Source: Psilocybe azurescens
Taxonomy: Eukaryota; Basidiomycota; Agaricomycetes; Agaricales; Agrocybaceae
Reading direction: 5' to 3'
Assembly (NCBI GenBank): GCA_023853785.1
Contig: JAJIRX010000272.1
Location: 1 to 39,443 of the forward strand
DNA: 39,443 nucleotides
Shown: one piece after another, positions 21,008-30,859 of the stretch
Position numbering within the stretch: position 1 is the first letter of the stretch
Layout of the letters: every line of letters starts with the position of its first letter
Notes under the pieces: generated by a model
The model's input: the letters and a program-made list of their open reading frames with translations, nothing else
What the model was told of the DNA's origin: nothing
Database searches by the model: none
Translations under genes and position numbers: made by a program

Positions 21008-21858
21008 CTGGATCACTAGACTCGCCAGCCAGTCACACTCGCGAGCTCTAGTCACATAGCATCACAGGAGCACATGATCAAGCAAGGAGCGAGCTCGCGA
21101 GCGGACTGGGCCGTCTCGGGCTCATTTTGGGTGATGGCCATTTCCCCCCAATCTTGATGTGTCGACCTCAAAAAGGTGGCCACACCTCAAAAAAAGTGCT
21201 CAAATCGGGTATACATAATACCATTTTTTTGCGTTTTGGATCGAATGAAATAATTTCTAAAAGGGTGATTTTTTCGAAAACTTGGTAAATATTGACTGTA
21301 CTGCGGTGTAGCTACTTTGGGGTATTACTAAATGACGACTAGAAGTCATCATACAGTGTTGGTGCAAACTCCATTGAGGCTTTTTCTCATGTTCGTCGTG
21401 AGGTGCTATAGGTGCTGTCTGAGATGGTGCTGACAACGCTGGAGTAACTGTATGAGCAAGTTTGGATGGGGACTCTGAGTGAGGATAGTGAGGGAGAAGA
21501 TGCTTTTGATGTCGAATAAGGTTGTCGTTCGGCGATGGGCGTGGTTTTGACGTTTGACATGGAGCTTCGCGCACGGGCCTGTCAACAACAACTAAGTCCA
21601 TCATAAATTTTTGAAAAAAGTTATATACTGAAATCGACTTAAAATTCAATATAAATAACGTTATATATATATACTTTTAACACTTTTTTTCTGCCTTCGA
21701 GACGCTTTTCACTAAGTAAGCACAACAAGATTTGGCGGGCTCCGCCAAAAGTGGCCCGAGATGGACCAGCCGGCTACGCGAGTTGTCGAGTTCACTCTCA
21801 CAAACCACGTGCACTTTAGTGATAGCACGTGTCGCAAAGCCGGATGGGGACGAGCCTA
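21008..21858. repeat. 851-bp tandem unit 2 with internal inverted-repeat element
   Basis: Copy of the preceding unit; a third start (CTGGATCACT) follows at 21859 and stops after ten bases, as expected for an unequal-crossover array. It is longer mainly because of extra sequence near 21415-21485 and carries inverted repeats at about 21091-21130 and 21743-21783. A minus-strand frame (21257-21649, 130 codons) is open here but interrupted in unit 1. Confidence 0.8.
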
Positions 21859-22011
21859 CTGGATCACTTATGTAAAATTTAAATTTAGTCACATGCTGTG
21901 AGTGCGATGCCGGAATTGAATTGTGATTTTCATTTCCCTGCAGCGTTCCCTTCTTTTTTCTTCTTCAGGGTTCTGCGCAGTTCTCTTTCGAGTGCACGGA
22001 GAGTGATTAAC

Positions 22012-23321
22012 ATGGCCGCTGCCTCGTCGGTGCTGAGCGTCTTCTCTTGCTGCCTCCAACCCAAGCCCACGGCGGCGGTGGCGAGTCCTTTCGTAAATGC
22101 ATACTATGTTGGGTTCTGTTCTGTGTTGACCAGGGACCAGAATGTGGGCTGGAATACCAGACACGGGCCCGAATGAGCACTCGCTTTTGATACAAGCTAC
22201 TGATGACCCGACGCCGTGAGTTTTCTGCTTCTCTCACCCCTGTATGTACGTTGTCCCTGTCCTACTCCTGCCCATGTAAGGACGACGACGATCCCCGCAA
22301 CGGTTTTTCATTTTCCCTGAATAGTCATAGGTCCTCGCAGAGCGCGTATGTGATCGGCCACCAGCAGATGAAGCAGCGGAAGTCGCATATTGTGCGGTCG
22401 AGAGAGGGGTGAGTGTTCTGCTGCCTCCTTCCTCTCCGTGCTGTCGTCCTTTCTGTCCTTTCTCCTTCCCCTCTCTTCCTCCCCCTCCTCGCCTACTTCC
22501 CTACGCTTTTTTCCCTCTTGTGCAACCCCTTTTCCTACATCCTTCCTAATGAGCACACAGACTAAAATTTGCCCTCCCTCTCAAAAATAAAGTAAAATGG
22601 TCAACGTAATATCCCACCTCCCGTTCAACCTGTACAACCAAAAATTCTTCAAATCCAAACACCCGTCTTCCCAGTTGGAGATGAACGTCTGCGTATTCTC
22701 TTCTTCGCCTTCGCGGTCGACATCTGCGTCGACGTCATCCTCCGCGCGGAATTTGAAGTTGCGTCGGCCGTCGCTCAATTTCCCGCCGTACACTTCTTAT
22801 AATGCGGGCGCGGAGGGAAATTTGCAGGGGCATATGGGTGCGCTGCTGACGAACGGCGCGGTCAGCGCCCCTATATCAAGACACGGAGCAGGAGCAGGAG
22901 GACCGTCCAGATCATCGTCCCTCGCGTCCCGCAAGGGTCGTGCGAAGAGGAAGGACGTCGGTGTGGGTGGTGCGGTTTACCAAGCTTGAGCTTATGACAC
23001 AGGGGAAGTGGAAGGTGGAAAAGCCCAAGCGACCCCGCGGCTCCACGATCATCGTCCACCCTCCCTCCACGTCCGTCGCCATCACGATCTTCCTATTCTT
23101 CGTCATCATACTCGTCCTCTTTGTCGTCGCCTTCACTCCGCTCTTCATCTCTATCTCCTTCTCCTTCCTCGCCTAAAACGGAGGGCTATGCAGCGACGCA
23201 CCACCCGACACCTTGTGTGTCGCCCTCGCCCTCGCCCGCGTTGACCGCCAGCGCCAGCGCCGGCGTGCGGGGATTCAGGATGCGAGATGCGGGGCCGCTG
23301 GTTTTTAACTCGGGCGACTGA
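22012..23321 (+). CDS. Small cysteine-headed protein, LAMTOR1/MEH1-like (copy 1)
   Basis: The proposed family anchors the Ragulator/EGO complex to the lysosome or vacuole and helps signal to TORC1. Exon 1 (22012-22092) gives a short N-terminus with a Cys-Cys pair, SVFSCCLQ, a likely lipidation site. Exon 2 (to 22215) reads TGPNEHSLLIQATDDPTP, exon 3 (22331-22408) SAYVIGHQQMKQRKSHIVRS, and exon 4 (from 22593) completes REGKMVNVISHLPFNLYN and continues Ser/Arg-rich to a stop at 22987-22989; another Ser/Pro-rich frame is open to 23321. The Cys pair, the N-E-H-x-L-L-I motif and the I-V-R-x-x-E-G-K-M-V-N-V helix resemble fungal LAMTOR1-type proteins. At intron 1 the acceptor is shifted by one base relative to copy 2, which breaks the frame between exons 1 and 2 unless a weak donor (A|GTCCTT) is used. 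May be a pseudogene; the C-terminal end is unresolved. Confidence 0.45.
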
Positions 23322-26197
23322 AGATTAGAGGGCGGCGATGTCAATGCATGCCGCGGGTGCAGGCTGGTGGGCATGGAGAGCCGGTTATGCTGGGTATGCT
23401 GGTTATGGCGATTTATGACGGCCAAGGATTCCACCGCGCGTCTATCCGTGGCTGCCTGCATCCTCACGTCCGCGTCCGCGTCGAGACTCGAGTTCGTGTG
23501 TGCCTCCACTCCCGATTCCGCGCATACATTCAACCCACCTCCACCTCCACCTCCACCCACCCCCATTACCGCGTTCGTCTAATCTATATCGGACTGCTGC
23601 TACCCACTGCCCAAAACATCACCGATACTACTGACTAACAATACCAACACCAAACCACAGTTGTATCTCCAATAATGTCGCCACCTTCGCCACCACACTG
23701 TTCTAACGTGTCACGAAATCCTATACCACCAACTACTATCACCATCGCCACCACACGCATATACGTATGCGCGGGGTCATGGCTTGATGAATCTGACGCT
23801 GGCTCTGGCTCTTACTCGTATTCCCCGACTCAGCGACGGCCCTCATACCCACGCTCTGTCTCTTTGTTTCTTCCCTATCTGTCATCCTCGTCCTCTTGAT
23901 TGTATTCAACGATGATCATGATCAAACTACTCCCAAAAAATGCTGTCGACGCTGTTGGTGCGCACGCATGCTCGTTTGCACCTCTTGGTATGTTATATTA
24001 TCGTTCGAGGACCGTCCGATCTTCCATCCGCGCACTCTGTCTCTTCGCGACACGGAGATTTAACATACCCTTTCACTTCCGCTTCCTCTTCTCTAGCCTT
24101 GATTACACAATATCGACGTTACACTTTCTCGCGTCTTGCTTATTTTATTCCCATTCCTATCTCGTACTCTTGCTTGACGATATATAGTGTACCCACACGG
24201 TGCCTCTCATCACACCACACCTTCTCCCCTCCCTCATCGCATCGCATCGCACATCCGCTCATCACATCTCATCTCATCCCCTCTCATTGTATTTCATCTC
24301 GTTGTATTTCTTCGTCAATACTGAACTCATGTCATCCTATCACATAACATCTTATCATAGCACACCGCACCATACCACATCAACTCCGATTTTGTTATTT
24401 CTATCCTATCCTATACTATTGACCTAGCGAATACAATGCCTCCTTCATCCGAGTCATCAGCGTATATGATCCCTTTCCTTAGCGTAACCTGGACGTTTAG
24501 GCTAAACTTCAAACTGTGGAGTGAATTGAATGAGGAATGAAGAAAAGAGCGATCTACCGCCGCTTTGAGTACTTTTTCCTCTTTTTTTTTTGTTGTTTAG
24601 GTTAGATTCGATTTCTTCCCTGGTTGGTTGATTCGTGGGTTCGATGCTCTACGATGTAATGCTGATCTGTATGATATAGTGCACGCTGTGCTGCTCCCCA
24701 TGTATTCATACGATACGTATCTCAGTATATAAGCGCTGAGGTACTGTGCGTTCGGAGCAGTCATATTTATAATCTAAAAGCTGGGAAGTTATGGAGATAT
24801 TGACCGTGGGTAGATGAGCAGTGGGGGTAGCGGGGGATGGGAAATAGTCTCAGGCTTGGAGTCTGGGTTTGTTAGCTATGTAGCTACGTATATATAAGTT
24901 TGACCCCTTGGGGACGAAACTCGCACTCGCACTGCGAGTGGGAAAAGAATTTGATGTGCCGAAGATTTGGAGACCGGCATTTCCTTCAGTATAAGCACCC
25001 AGAGGTGTATATAGAAAGACCGTACAGAAAACTACCCGTAGCGCAATTGCGCTGAAGCGCTGAAGAATTGTTTGGTCACTATACAGTAAATGGACCGACA
25101 CTTAGATAAGGAAGGTGACAATTAGCTGGTACCCCAGAGCGCCAACGAAAGCTCAGCACACGATTTTCCACTGGAACCGTCTCTATTGAAATAACGGGGA
25201 AAGGAATACTTCGTGGCAAAAGAATAAAGGTAGGGTTACATAACTATACATGGAATCTACATTACTCGAGTATATAATGTACCGCATGAAGAATTTACCG
25301 TTATGAATTCTAAAGGGGCTCAGGAAATTCTCCGTTAACTGCTTTGAATGATCGTCTTTCTATCAATATTTGGTTCACTGTACCACCCGGGTCAATGATA
25401 GCACGTAGATATATTGTATAATCGATCATACCCACACGCTACGGAGTCGATGCTTGTAATCAGGCTACAGTTGTGCTATCAACAAGTATTATGTCCAGAA
25501 GTTCCTGCAGACGATCGTTCTATACAACATAACCTCCCGGACAACTTCCAGTTTACCGAATTTGTTAAAGGTGTTCGAAACGGCAACAGCCACCTTGTTA
25601 TGAGCAATCAGCTGTCTATATTTGCCTCCCAAACGACCATGGCGTCCGAGAGCACTCAGCGATTGCCTGAGTTTCTTGGTCTATCAAGTCATTGTTATTA
25701 ATTGTCTATATTGCCCACTTGACTCAAATCATCCGCCTTTCGCTTTGTACGTTAGCGTGTTCTTATGTGTTCATACATGGTCGCTGCGCATCCTGAATAT
25801 GCATAGCTTAATGGCAGTGCATCCTTGTATAAGCTACGGTTGACACTGTCCCGGCCTATATACGCCATAAGTGCTACCAATTACTTGCGTTAAGCTACTT
25901 AAAAGCCGATCTGCGCAAGGAAGACTCATTGATGAACGTGCTGGTGGCTGTGGTATACGGTTCTATTCTTGTAGATACATTTGTACCGTCCCTAGGCTAT
26001 GTCAGCGTGAACCCAAAGTCCACTATAATACCCACCACTCTCCAATCATTTTCCCCCTTTGCTGTTCTGAATTTTGCCCCAATCGTTTCTTCACACTTGA
26101 AGCACTCGATTCGACACTTACAGTGATTGAAAGCTACTTCGACCACTTCTCTTACCTTACACTCATTCCGTCCGGGTATCACCCATCCAGCAGCCAA
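23322..26197. other. Low-complexity spacer between the two unit-1 genes
   Basis: No supported gene over 2.9 kb. From 23340 to 24430 it is C/T/A-rich with CATC-type runs (about 24225-24380). A TATATAAG motif inside a CTCAG...CTGAG palindrome lies at 24720-24739 and is kept in unit 2 (near 33321). The stretch 25500-25700 is well conserved between units and encodes PDNFQFTEFVKGVRNGNSHL in an open frame, but I cannot connect it to a gene; it may be upstream exon, untranslated leader or promoter DNA of the NACHT gene. Confidence 0.4.
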
Positions 26198-28707
26198 ATG
26201 TTCCCACAGCGCAGTAACTTCATCATCAATGGTGGTCATTTAGTAAACGTCCAAGGCGATTATCACTACAATGTAAACAGGGACACTGGTAAGAACTCTC
26301 TGCTGCCAAACTCAAGGTAGAGCATTTATTTCCATGTTCATGTAAGGACTACACGTTCTTGGGCAGCATATTGCCTCTGGCGCAATGTTCGATTCCTCTG
26401 CACGACACCCACCCGGAAAGTGTCATCCCGGGACACGAGAAAAAGCACTCAAGATCATAACAGATTGGATTATCGACCCTGCTCCCGATCACAGTGTCAT
26501 ATGGCTGTACGGCCCAGCAGGATCCAGAAAATCAGCGATCGCACAGTCAATCGCAGAGCTTCTCTGGCAGTTATATCAAAGTCAATATGCCGGCAGCTTT
26601 TTCTTCGCCGCCGGAGACAACATGGGTAGGGGAGATGGCAACAAACTCTTTTCGACACTTGCATATCAGCTTGCAGTACAATTCCCCACCCTACTGCCCT
26701 TCATAAACGACACATTGTTCAAAGATCCGATGCTTCCTACGAGGTCCATGGAAATTCAAATCAAGGCTCTTATCGTTGACCCTCTCTTACAAGTATCAAA
26801 CTGGTCGGCCCATACGCCTACTATTATTATAGACGGCCTCGATGAATGTGCGAATTCGACCACTCAGAAGAACATCCTTTCTCTCATATCCTATTATATT
26901 CGTCATCATAACTTACCCCTTCGATTCCTTATTGCCAGCCGTCCCGAATATTGGATCAGGGATGCATTTGAAGTAGCGACTATTCACGATCTCACACTGC
27001 CCATATCACTCAATGAGATCGGAGACGCAAATGGCGATATCGAGAAATATCTTATCTCTGAATTCAGCGAGATTTGCAACAAATACAGCCGCATCATGTC
27101 ATCTGTGGTGCAACCGTGGCCACCCACACGCATTGTCAAACGCTTCGTCGAAGAATCTTCTGGCCAGTTTATATATGCATCCACTATCGTCAAATTTGTT
27201 GGCTATTCGTCCGACTTCTGTGACCCTCGTGAACAGCTTCAGATACTGACGACGGCTGGACCTCATCGTGCCACTGCGTTCTCAACCCTTGACGCCCTAT
27301 ATGCCGCAATTCTATCGCGTATCCCTGATACTCATCGAGCAGCACTGAACCTGGTGCTTGGAGGCATTATTCTCCAGTTGACCGTTCAAGCAATAGAGAT
27401 TTTTCTCGCAGTCGATGCTGGAGCGATATCTATCATTTTAGAAGCTCTCAACTCCCTCATTGAAGTAGAACAGATGAAGTTTAAAGCCGAAGAGGTTTTG
27501 GAAGTGCTTTATGGTCCGCGTTGTTATCCAGAAGAAACGAAAATCAAGTTCTGCCATTTATCATTTCGGGAATTTCTCCAGAGTCACCCTCGCTCAGGAC
27601 AATATTTTGTGGACGTGGTCGAAATTTCTAATCAGTTCTTGTTTACTATTTTCAATTTGTTTGGGGATGCTTTAGAGCAGAAGCCAGAAGTTGAACAACA
27701 TAGAACTTAGTAAGCTCATTCGCTTTGTCTAAAATTTATACTAATTGCCTTTATTGAATACACCAACAGTATAATAAGAACAATGTCTTTACAGCAGTTG
27801 CTGTACAGCATACCTTTTCCACCTGGCATTCTGTGGAATATCAACACTTTAACAGCTCTTGAAGCAGAGCTCGACTTGAAGTTCAAAGCATTTATTTCTT
27901 CCGATTCGACAAATATTCTATACAGTTCATATTTATTGCAATATCTGAACATCTTTCGTGTCTGGACGCACGAACCATATCCCCGTTACACAAATACTCT
28001 GGACCTCGCTGAGTGCAGAATCATACATTATCTTAAAGACAATGATATGCTCAGTATTACCCCACTAGTAATCTACGCCTCGTATGGCGGTGAAACTATC
28101 GGCGTTGACGGAATGAGTCAGCTTCGGGAAGTGAACCTATCGAGTGAGATACCCCATTGTTTCCTGTCTGTTTGGTGGGAGTGGGAGGGGTTAAGTTTTA
28201 GGCATGCATATGCTGCAAGACTACCCTACTTCAGCATATACATTTATCAATGCGGGGACGAGGAATTGCTTTCTCGATGGATCAAGGAGTCAATGCGACT
28301 CATGTGTCTTTGTTTGACTATAGTGGGTTATGATACCGTAACGCGTGCCAAAAATCCAAATGCGTAAGTTTTAGACTGCTTTGATACATATATTATTAAC
28401 CGATATTTTTGCCAAATCAAGCCCAAACTTGCTACCCGATGCTGAGGTTGACTCAAGAATGACTATTCTGAAATCCTTCTTTCATACCAACCGAATTCGG
28501 GGATCAAGGATAAAGCATTTACTCTCTGATGCACGGGGACGATTGTTTTTGACACTTTTACTGGATCCCAGGCTGTGGAACATATTTTGTATACGCGAAC
28601 CTGAGATGGAAATGGGGCCGAATGACTTTGCATTACGTGCAATGTGCTGGATACACGCAATGCTGGCACGTATATATTTATGTCTCCTGGCAGTCATATG
28701 GCACTAA
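26198..28707 (+). CDS. NACHT-domain NLR-like NTPase, copy 1 (altered P-loop)
   Basis: Fungal NACHT proteins are STAND NTPases used in self/non-self recognition. Exons 26198-26288, 26347-27709, 27770-28363 and 28422-28707 join in frame (777 residues) with consensus donors and acceptors. Exon 1 encodes the glycine-rich start SNFIINGGHLVNVQGDYHYN usual in agaricomycete NACHT proteins. Then come HPPGKCHPGTREKAL, the P-loop GPAGSRKSA, Walker B TIIIDGLDEC, sensor-like FLIASRPEYW, and a winged-helix region ending KFCHLSFREFL. In the P-loop the invariant Gly before Lys is Arg (AGA at 26526-26528; copy 2 has GGA), which should abolish or weaken nucleotide binding. No WD40, ankyrin or TPR repeats follow; residues about 485-777 are an unassigned helical region. 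The final exon may continue by splicing into the module downstream. Confidence 0.85.
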
Positions 28708-29614
28708 CTATTATGCATCATGATCATTCCTATAGTGTGATCCTGTGTCGGTATCGCTGATTGCAGAGTACGACACAGGGCTCCCGAACAGAATGTCACA
28801 GGCAGTAACTGGGATCTATCATCGGATCTTTTACCTTCTTGCCAGAGTTGTCGGTATCTGACGGAACTCATTGTAATTCAACGTCAGAACTTCAGCCTGG
28901 GCGCTATGCTGCATGTAATGCAACCGTCCGACGATCGCAATGTATATACCATTGTGGAGGAAGGGCTTGCCGATCAGGATGGATATTCTTGTTCACTGTC
29001 GTTTTGGAATCTCCAAAATTTCAGGATCAGGTCTTCGGTGGCGATAATTCGAAGAATAACTCTCCAGGAATCAACTCGGTTATTGACCGCTCAAGCTGGT
29101 ATCCTTATCTGGCTACATATCTTCTTAATGAGAACGTCAAGTGTCTATATCAACAGCTGCATCCACAATTCGATGTATTATTGGATCTGTCATTCTTCAA
29201 TACCTATTTTGGAGACTGTTTACCCTACGCATACCCAACTCAACAAAACCTGACTGCACTCCGTGCATTACGTGTTTTATCTTCAACCAATCCCACGCCA
29301 TGGCATCCACCCTTAGGATTTTGCTCTGGAATTACTGTGTTGTTATTGGTATGCCCTTATTATACACCGTTACATTCTGTGACTTGCACTGACGCGTGGT
29401 TATAACGCAGAAATATGATCGCTCATCTCTCTCGCTTGAAGAGCTTGCTGGGCTCACGGGGTGGCTCGCCTCACTAGTTGAAGAAGGTGCTAGTGATTCC
29501 GAAGAAGATAACAATAATGGAACTAATGGTTCGGGAGAAATGGAGGATGAGGATTCTGACGAGGATTTTAACGAGAACTCTGATGCGAACTCTAACGAGG
29601 ACATGAATACGTAG
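28708..29614 (+). pseudogene. Downstream C-terminal module with acidic tail, copy 1
   Basis: An open frame from about 28770 reads DLSSDLLPSCQSCRYLTELI and LHVMQPSDDRNVYTIVEEGL. A one-base deletion near 29020, relative to copy 2, shifts it; the ancestral frame resumes as FGGDNSKNNSPGINSVIDRS, YPYLATYLLNENVKCLY and LRALRVLSSTNPTPWHPPLG, to LLL at a GTATGC donor (about 29349). The terminal exon (29411-29614, after ACGCAG) starts KYDRSSLSLEELAGLTGWLA and ends in an Asp/Glu/Asn tail. Donor and acceptor phases agree. The module probably formed the C-terminus of the NACHT protein, because in copy 2 a frame lies within one short intron of exon 4, but the joining splice is not clear (donor candidates GTCATA or GTATAT near 28670-28693, acceptors at 28791 or 28798). 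It could also be a separate gene. Confidence 0.55.
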
Positions 29615-29785
29615 TGTCAATGGCAGTCAGTGAATCCAATCTTTTTGGTTGTATACAAACTTTACTACGTAGACACAAATACCTGAGAGGAAAGTGAGGT
29701 CACACCTCAGACGGTCTGACTAGCGATACTAGTATAGCCCACAAATACGCACAATGCCGGCTACATACTCTGACTAGTGTTTGCA

Positions 29786-29865
29786 ACACAGAAATACGAT
29801 CGCTGATCTTCAACGCTTGTAGAGCTGGCTCAGCTCACGGGTTGGCTTGCCTCACCTGTTGACGA
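29786..29865 (+). pseudogene. Decayed extra copy of the acidic-tail exon start (unit 1)
   Basis: After CACAG, the bases AAATACGATCGCTGATCTTC read KYDR-stop-SSTLVELAQLTGWLAS, aligning codon for codon with KYDRSSLSLEELAGLTGWLA at 29411. The Ser codon TCA has become TGA. This is an ancient duplicate of the terminal exon about 380 bp downstream of the live one; the acidic tail itself is not present. Confidence 0.7.
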
Positions 29866-30325
29866 TGATATTATAGTCTAGCTCCCAGATCATTCGGACA
29901 AGGATATTCTTGCTACCTGTACTCTACATCCTCTTGTAGTTTTCAATATTTGTGTAATACCGATATCAATGACCCAGACAGCTTTTCATTACTGACAATG
30001 AATTCACTTGCGCTAGAGTGAGTCGATTGTTGGTTTCACTGGCGTCGGACATCACGAATGAAAGACCATGTAGATTACTATTTTCAACATACACTAGACA
30101 GACTTTCTCTCATGACTGCCACGCTCTTGATAATGGTCGAAGGGAGCAAGTAGAGCAACGATGACGGACCCTCAACTGTCCTTGCCCTCCACACCGTCTC
30201 ACATTTTTAGGGTTACATGTGATGGATTGTCGATCACCGATCATCCTTATTTGGTAATCGCACGACTGGGCAACGTCCCTTTGCCCTAAAGTTTAAACTA
30301 AGTGCGTGCTCAAGGACACGCTTAT
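29866..30325. other. 3' flank of unit 1, no gene
   Basis: Conserved with 38986-39443 but without a coding frame in either copy. Near the end, GGGCAACGTCCCTTTGCCC (about 30269) is an imperfect palindrome; unit 2 has the more perfect GGGGCAACGGGACGTTGCCC (39398-39417). Confidence 0.5.
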
Positions 30326-30769
30326 GTGCATTCTCTAACAGTCTAACCTATACTAACCACCTAACCTAACCTAACCGGCCACTCTAGCCTAACTACTTTA
30401 AAATGTCTAACATAGCTAGAAGTACTATTACGAAGGCAGGGTATTTTGCATGTATGAAATTCGTTAGTTGCAATCTAGTACATTGATGTAAATAAACACC
30501 ATATATATAGATAAAAATTTTCAGGATGTTGGCAATTTGTAATAAATACTAAATATCATGCCGTAGTGCAATTCCTTCGGCCGATAATAACGGAGGAAGT
30601 CCGTTCTTTCGAGTTGAAAAATACTCAGGGCAATCCCAATTGCCCTAAGTACAATTAATAACTCGCATCAATTATCACTCTACCCAACCGACATTTGTAC
30701 TTAATGGTTATAAATAACTATCCCCTTAAATTTTACATATTTCTATTTAAGGAATGTGAGAGGAACGCC
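30326..30769. other. Spacer between the duplicated units
   Basis: About 440 bp unrelated to either unit as far as visible. It holds a short CCTAA run (about 30359-30376), a TATATATAGATA stretch, and near 30630 another GGGCAA...TTGCCC palindrome (GGGCAATCCCAATTGCCC). With the similar palindrome near 30269 this could bracket a small ~385-bp mobile element, but target duplications are not evident. Confidence 0.35.
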
Positions 30770-30859
30770 AGTTATTGAATCCCGACTAATTTCTTCTTTC
30801 TTGCTTCCTTCTTCAAGGTTCTGCACAATTCTCGTCCGTGTACACGGAGAGTGACTGAC

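Larger units (their letters stand above)
21930..30325 (+). repeat. Segmental duplication, unit 1
   Basis: From about 21930 to 30325 the sequence is paralogous, in the same orientation and gene order, to about 30770-39443. It includes the small LAMTOR1-like gene, the C/T-rich stretch, the NACHT gene, the downstream module and the 3' flank. The offset is 8859 bp at the first gene and 9096 bp at the NACHT gene, so the copies differ by indels, including ~481 bp present only in unit 2. Confidence 0.9.

Noticed and set aside
20524..21649. Minus-strand frames in the tandem units as a gene
   Set aside because: The frame is open for 130 codons in unit 2 but broken in unit 1, and no family is recognised.
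24225..24430. Open frames in the CATC-rich stretch as a His/Ser-rich protein
   Set aside because: Simple-sequence artefact; not conserved in frame with unit 2.
24850..25101. Minus-strand 83-codon frame near the unit-1 spacer end
   Set aside because: The counterpart in unit 2 is broken by indels that are not multiples of three, so coding conservation is not supported.
29332..29604. Minus-strand Ser/Glu-rich frame opposite the acidic-tail exon (also 38243-38710)
   Set aside because: Mirror reading of the Glu/Asp-codon run; the plus-strand frame has a matching splice acceptor and a continuing upstream exon.
30355..30378. Interstitial telomere repeat (CCTAA)n
   Set aside because: Only about three clean CCTAA units; the usual basidiomycete telomere unit is TTAGGG, so chance or a simple repeat is more likely.
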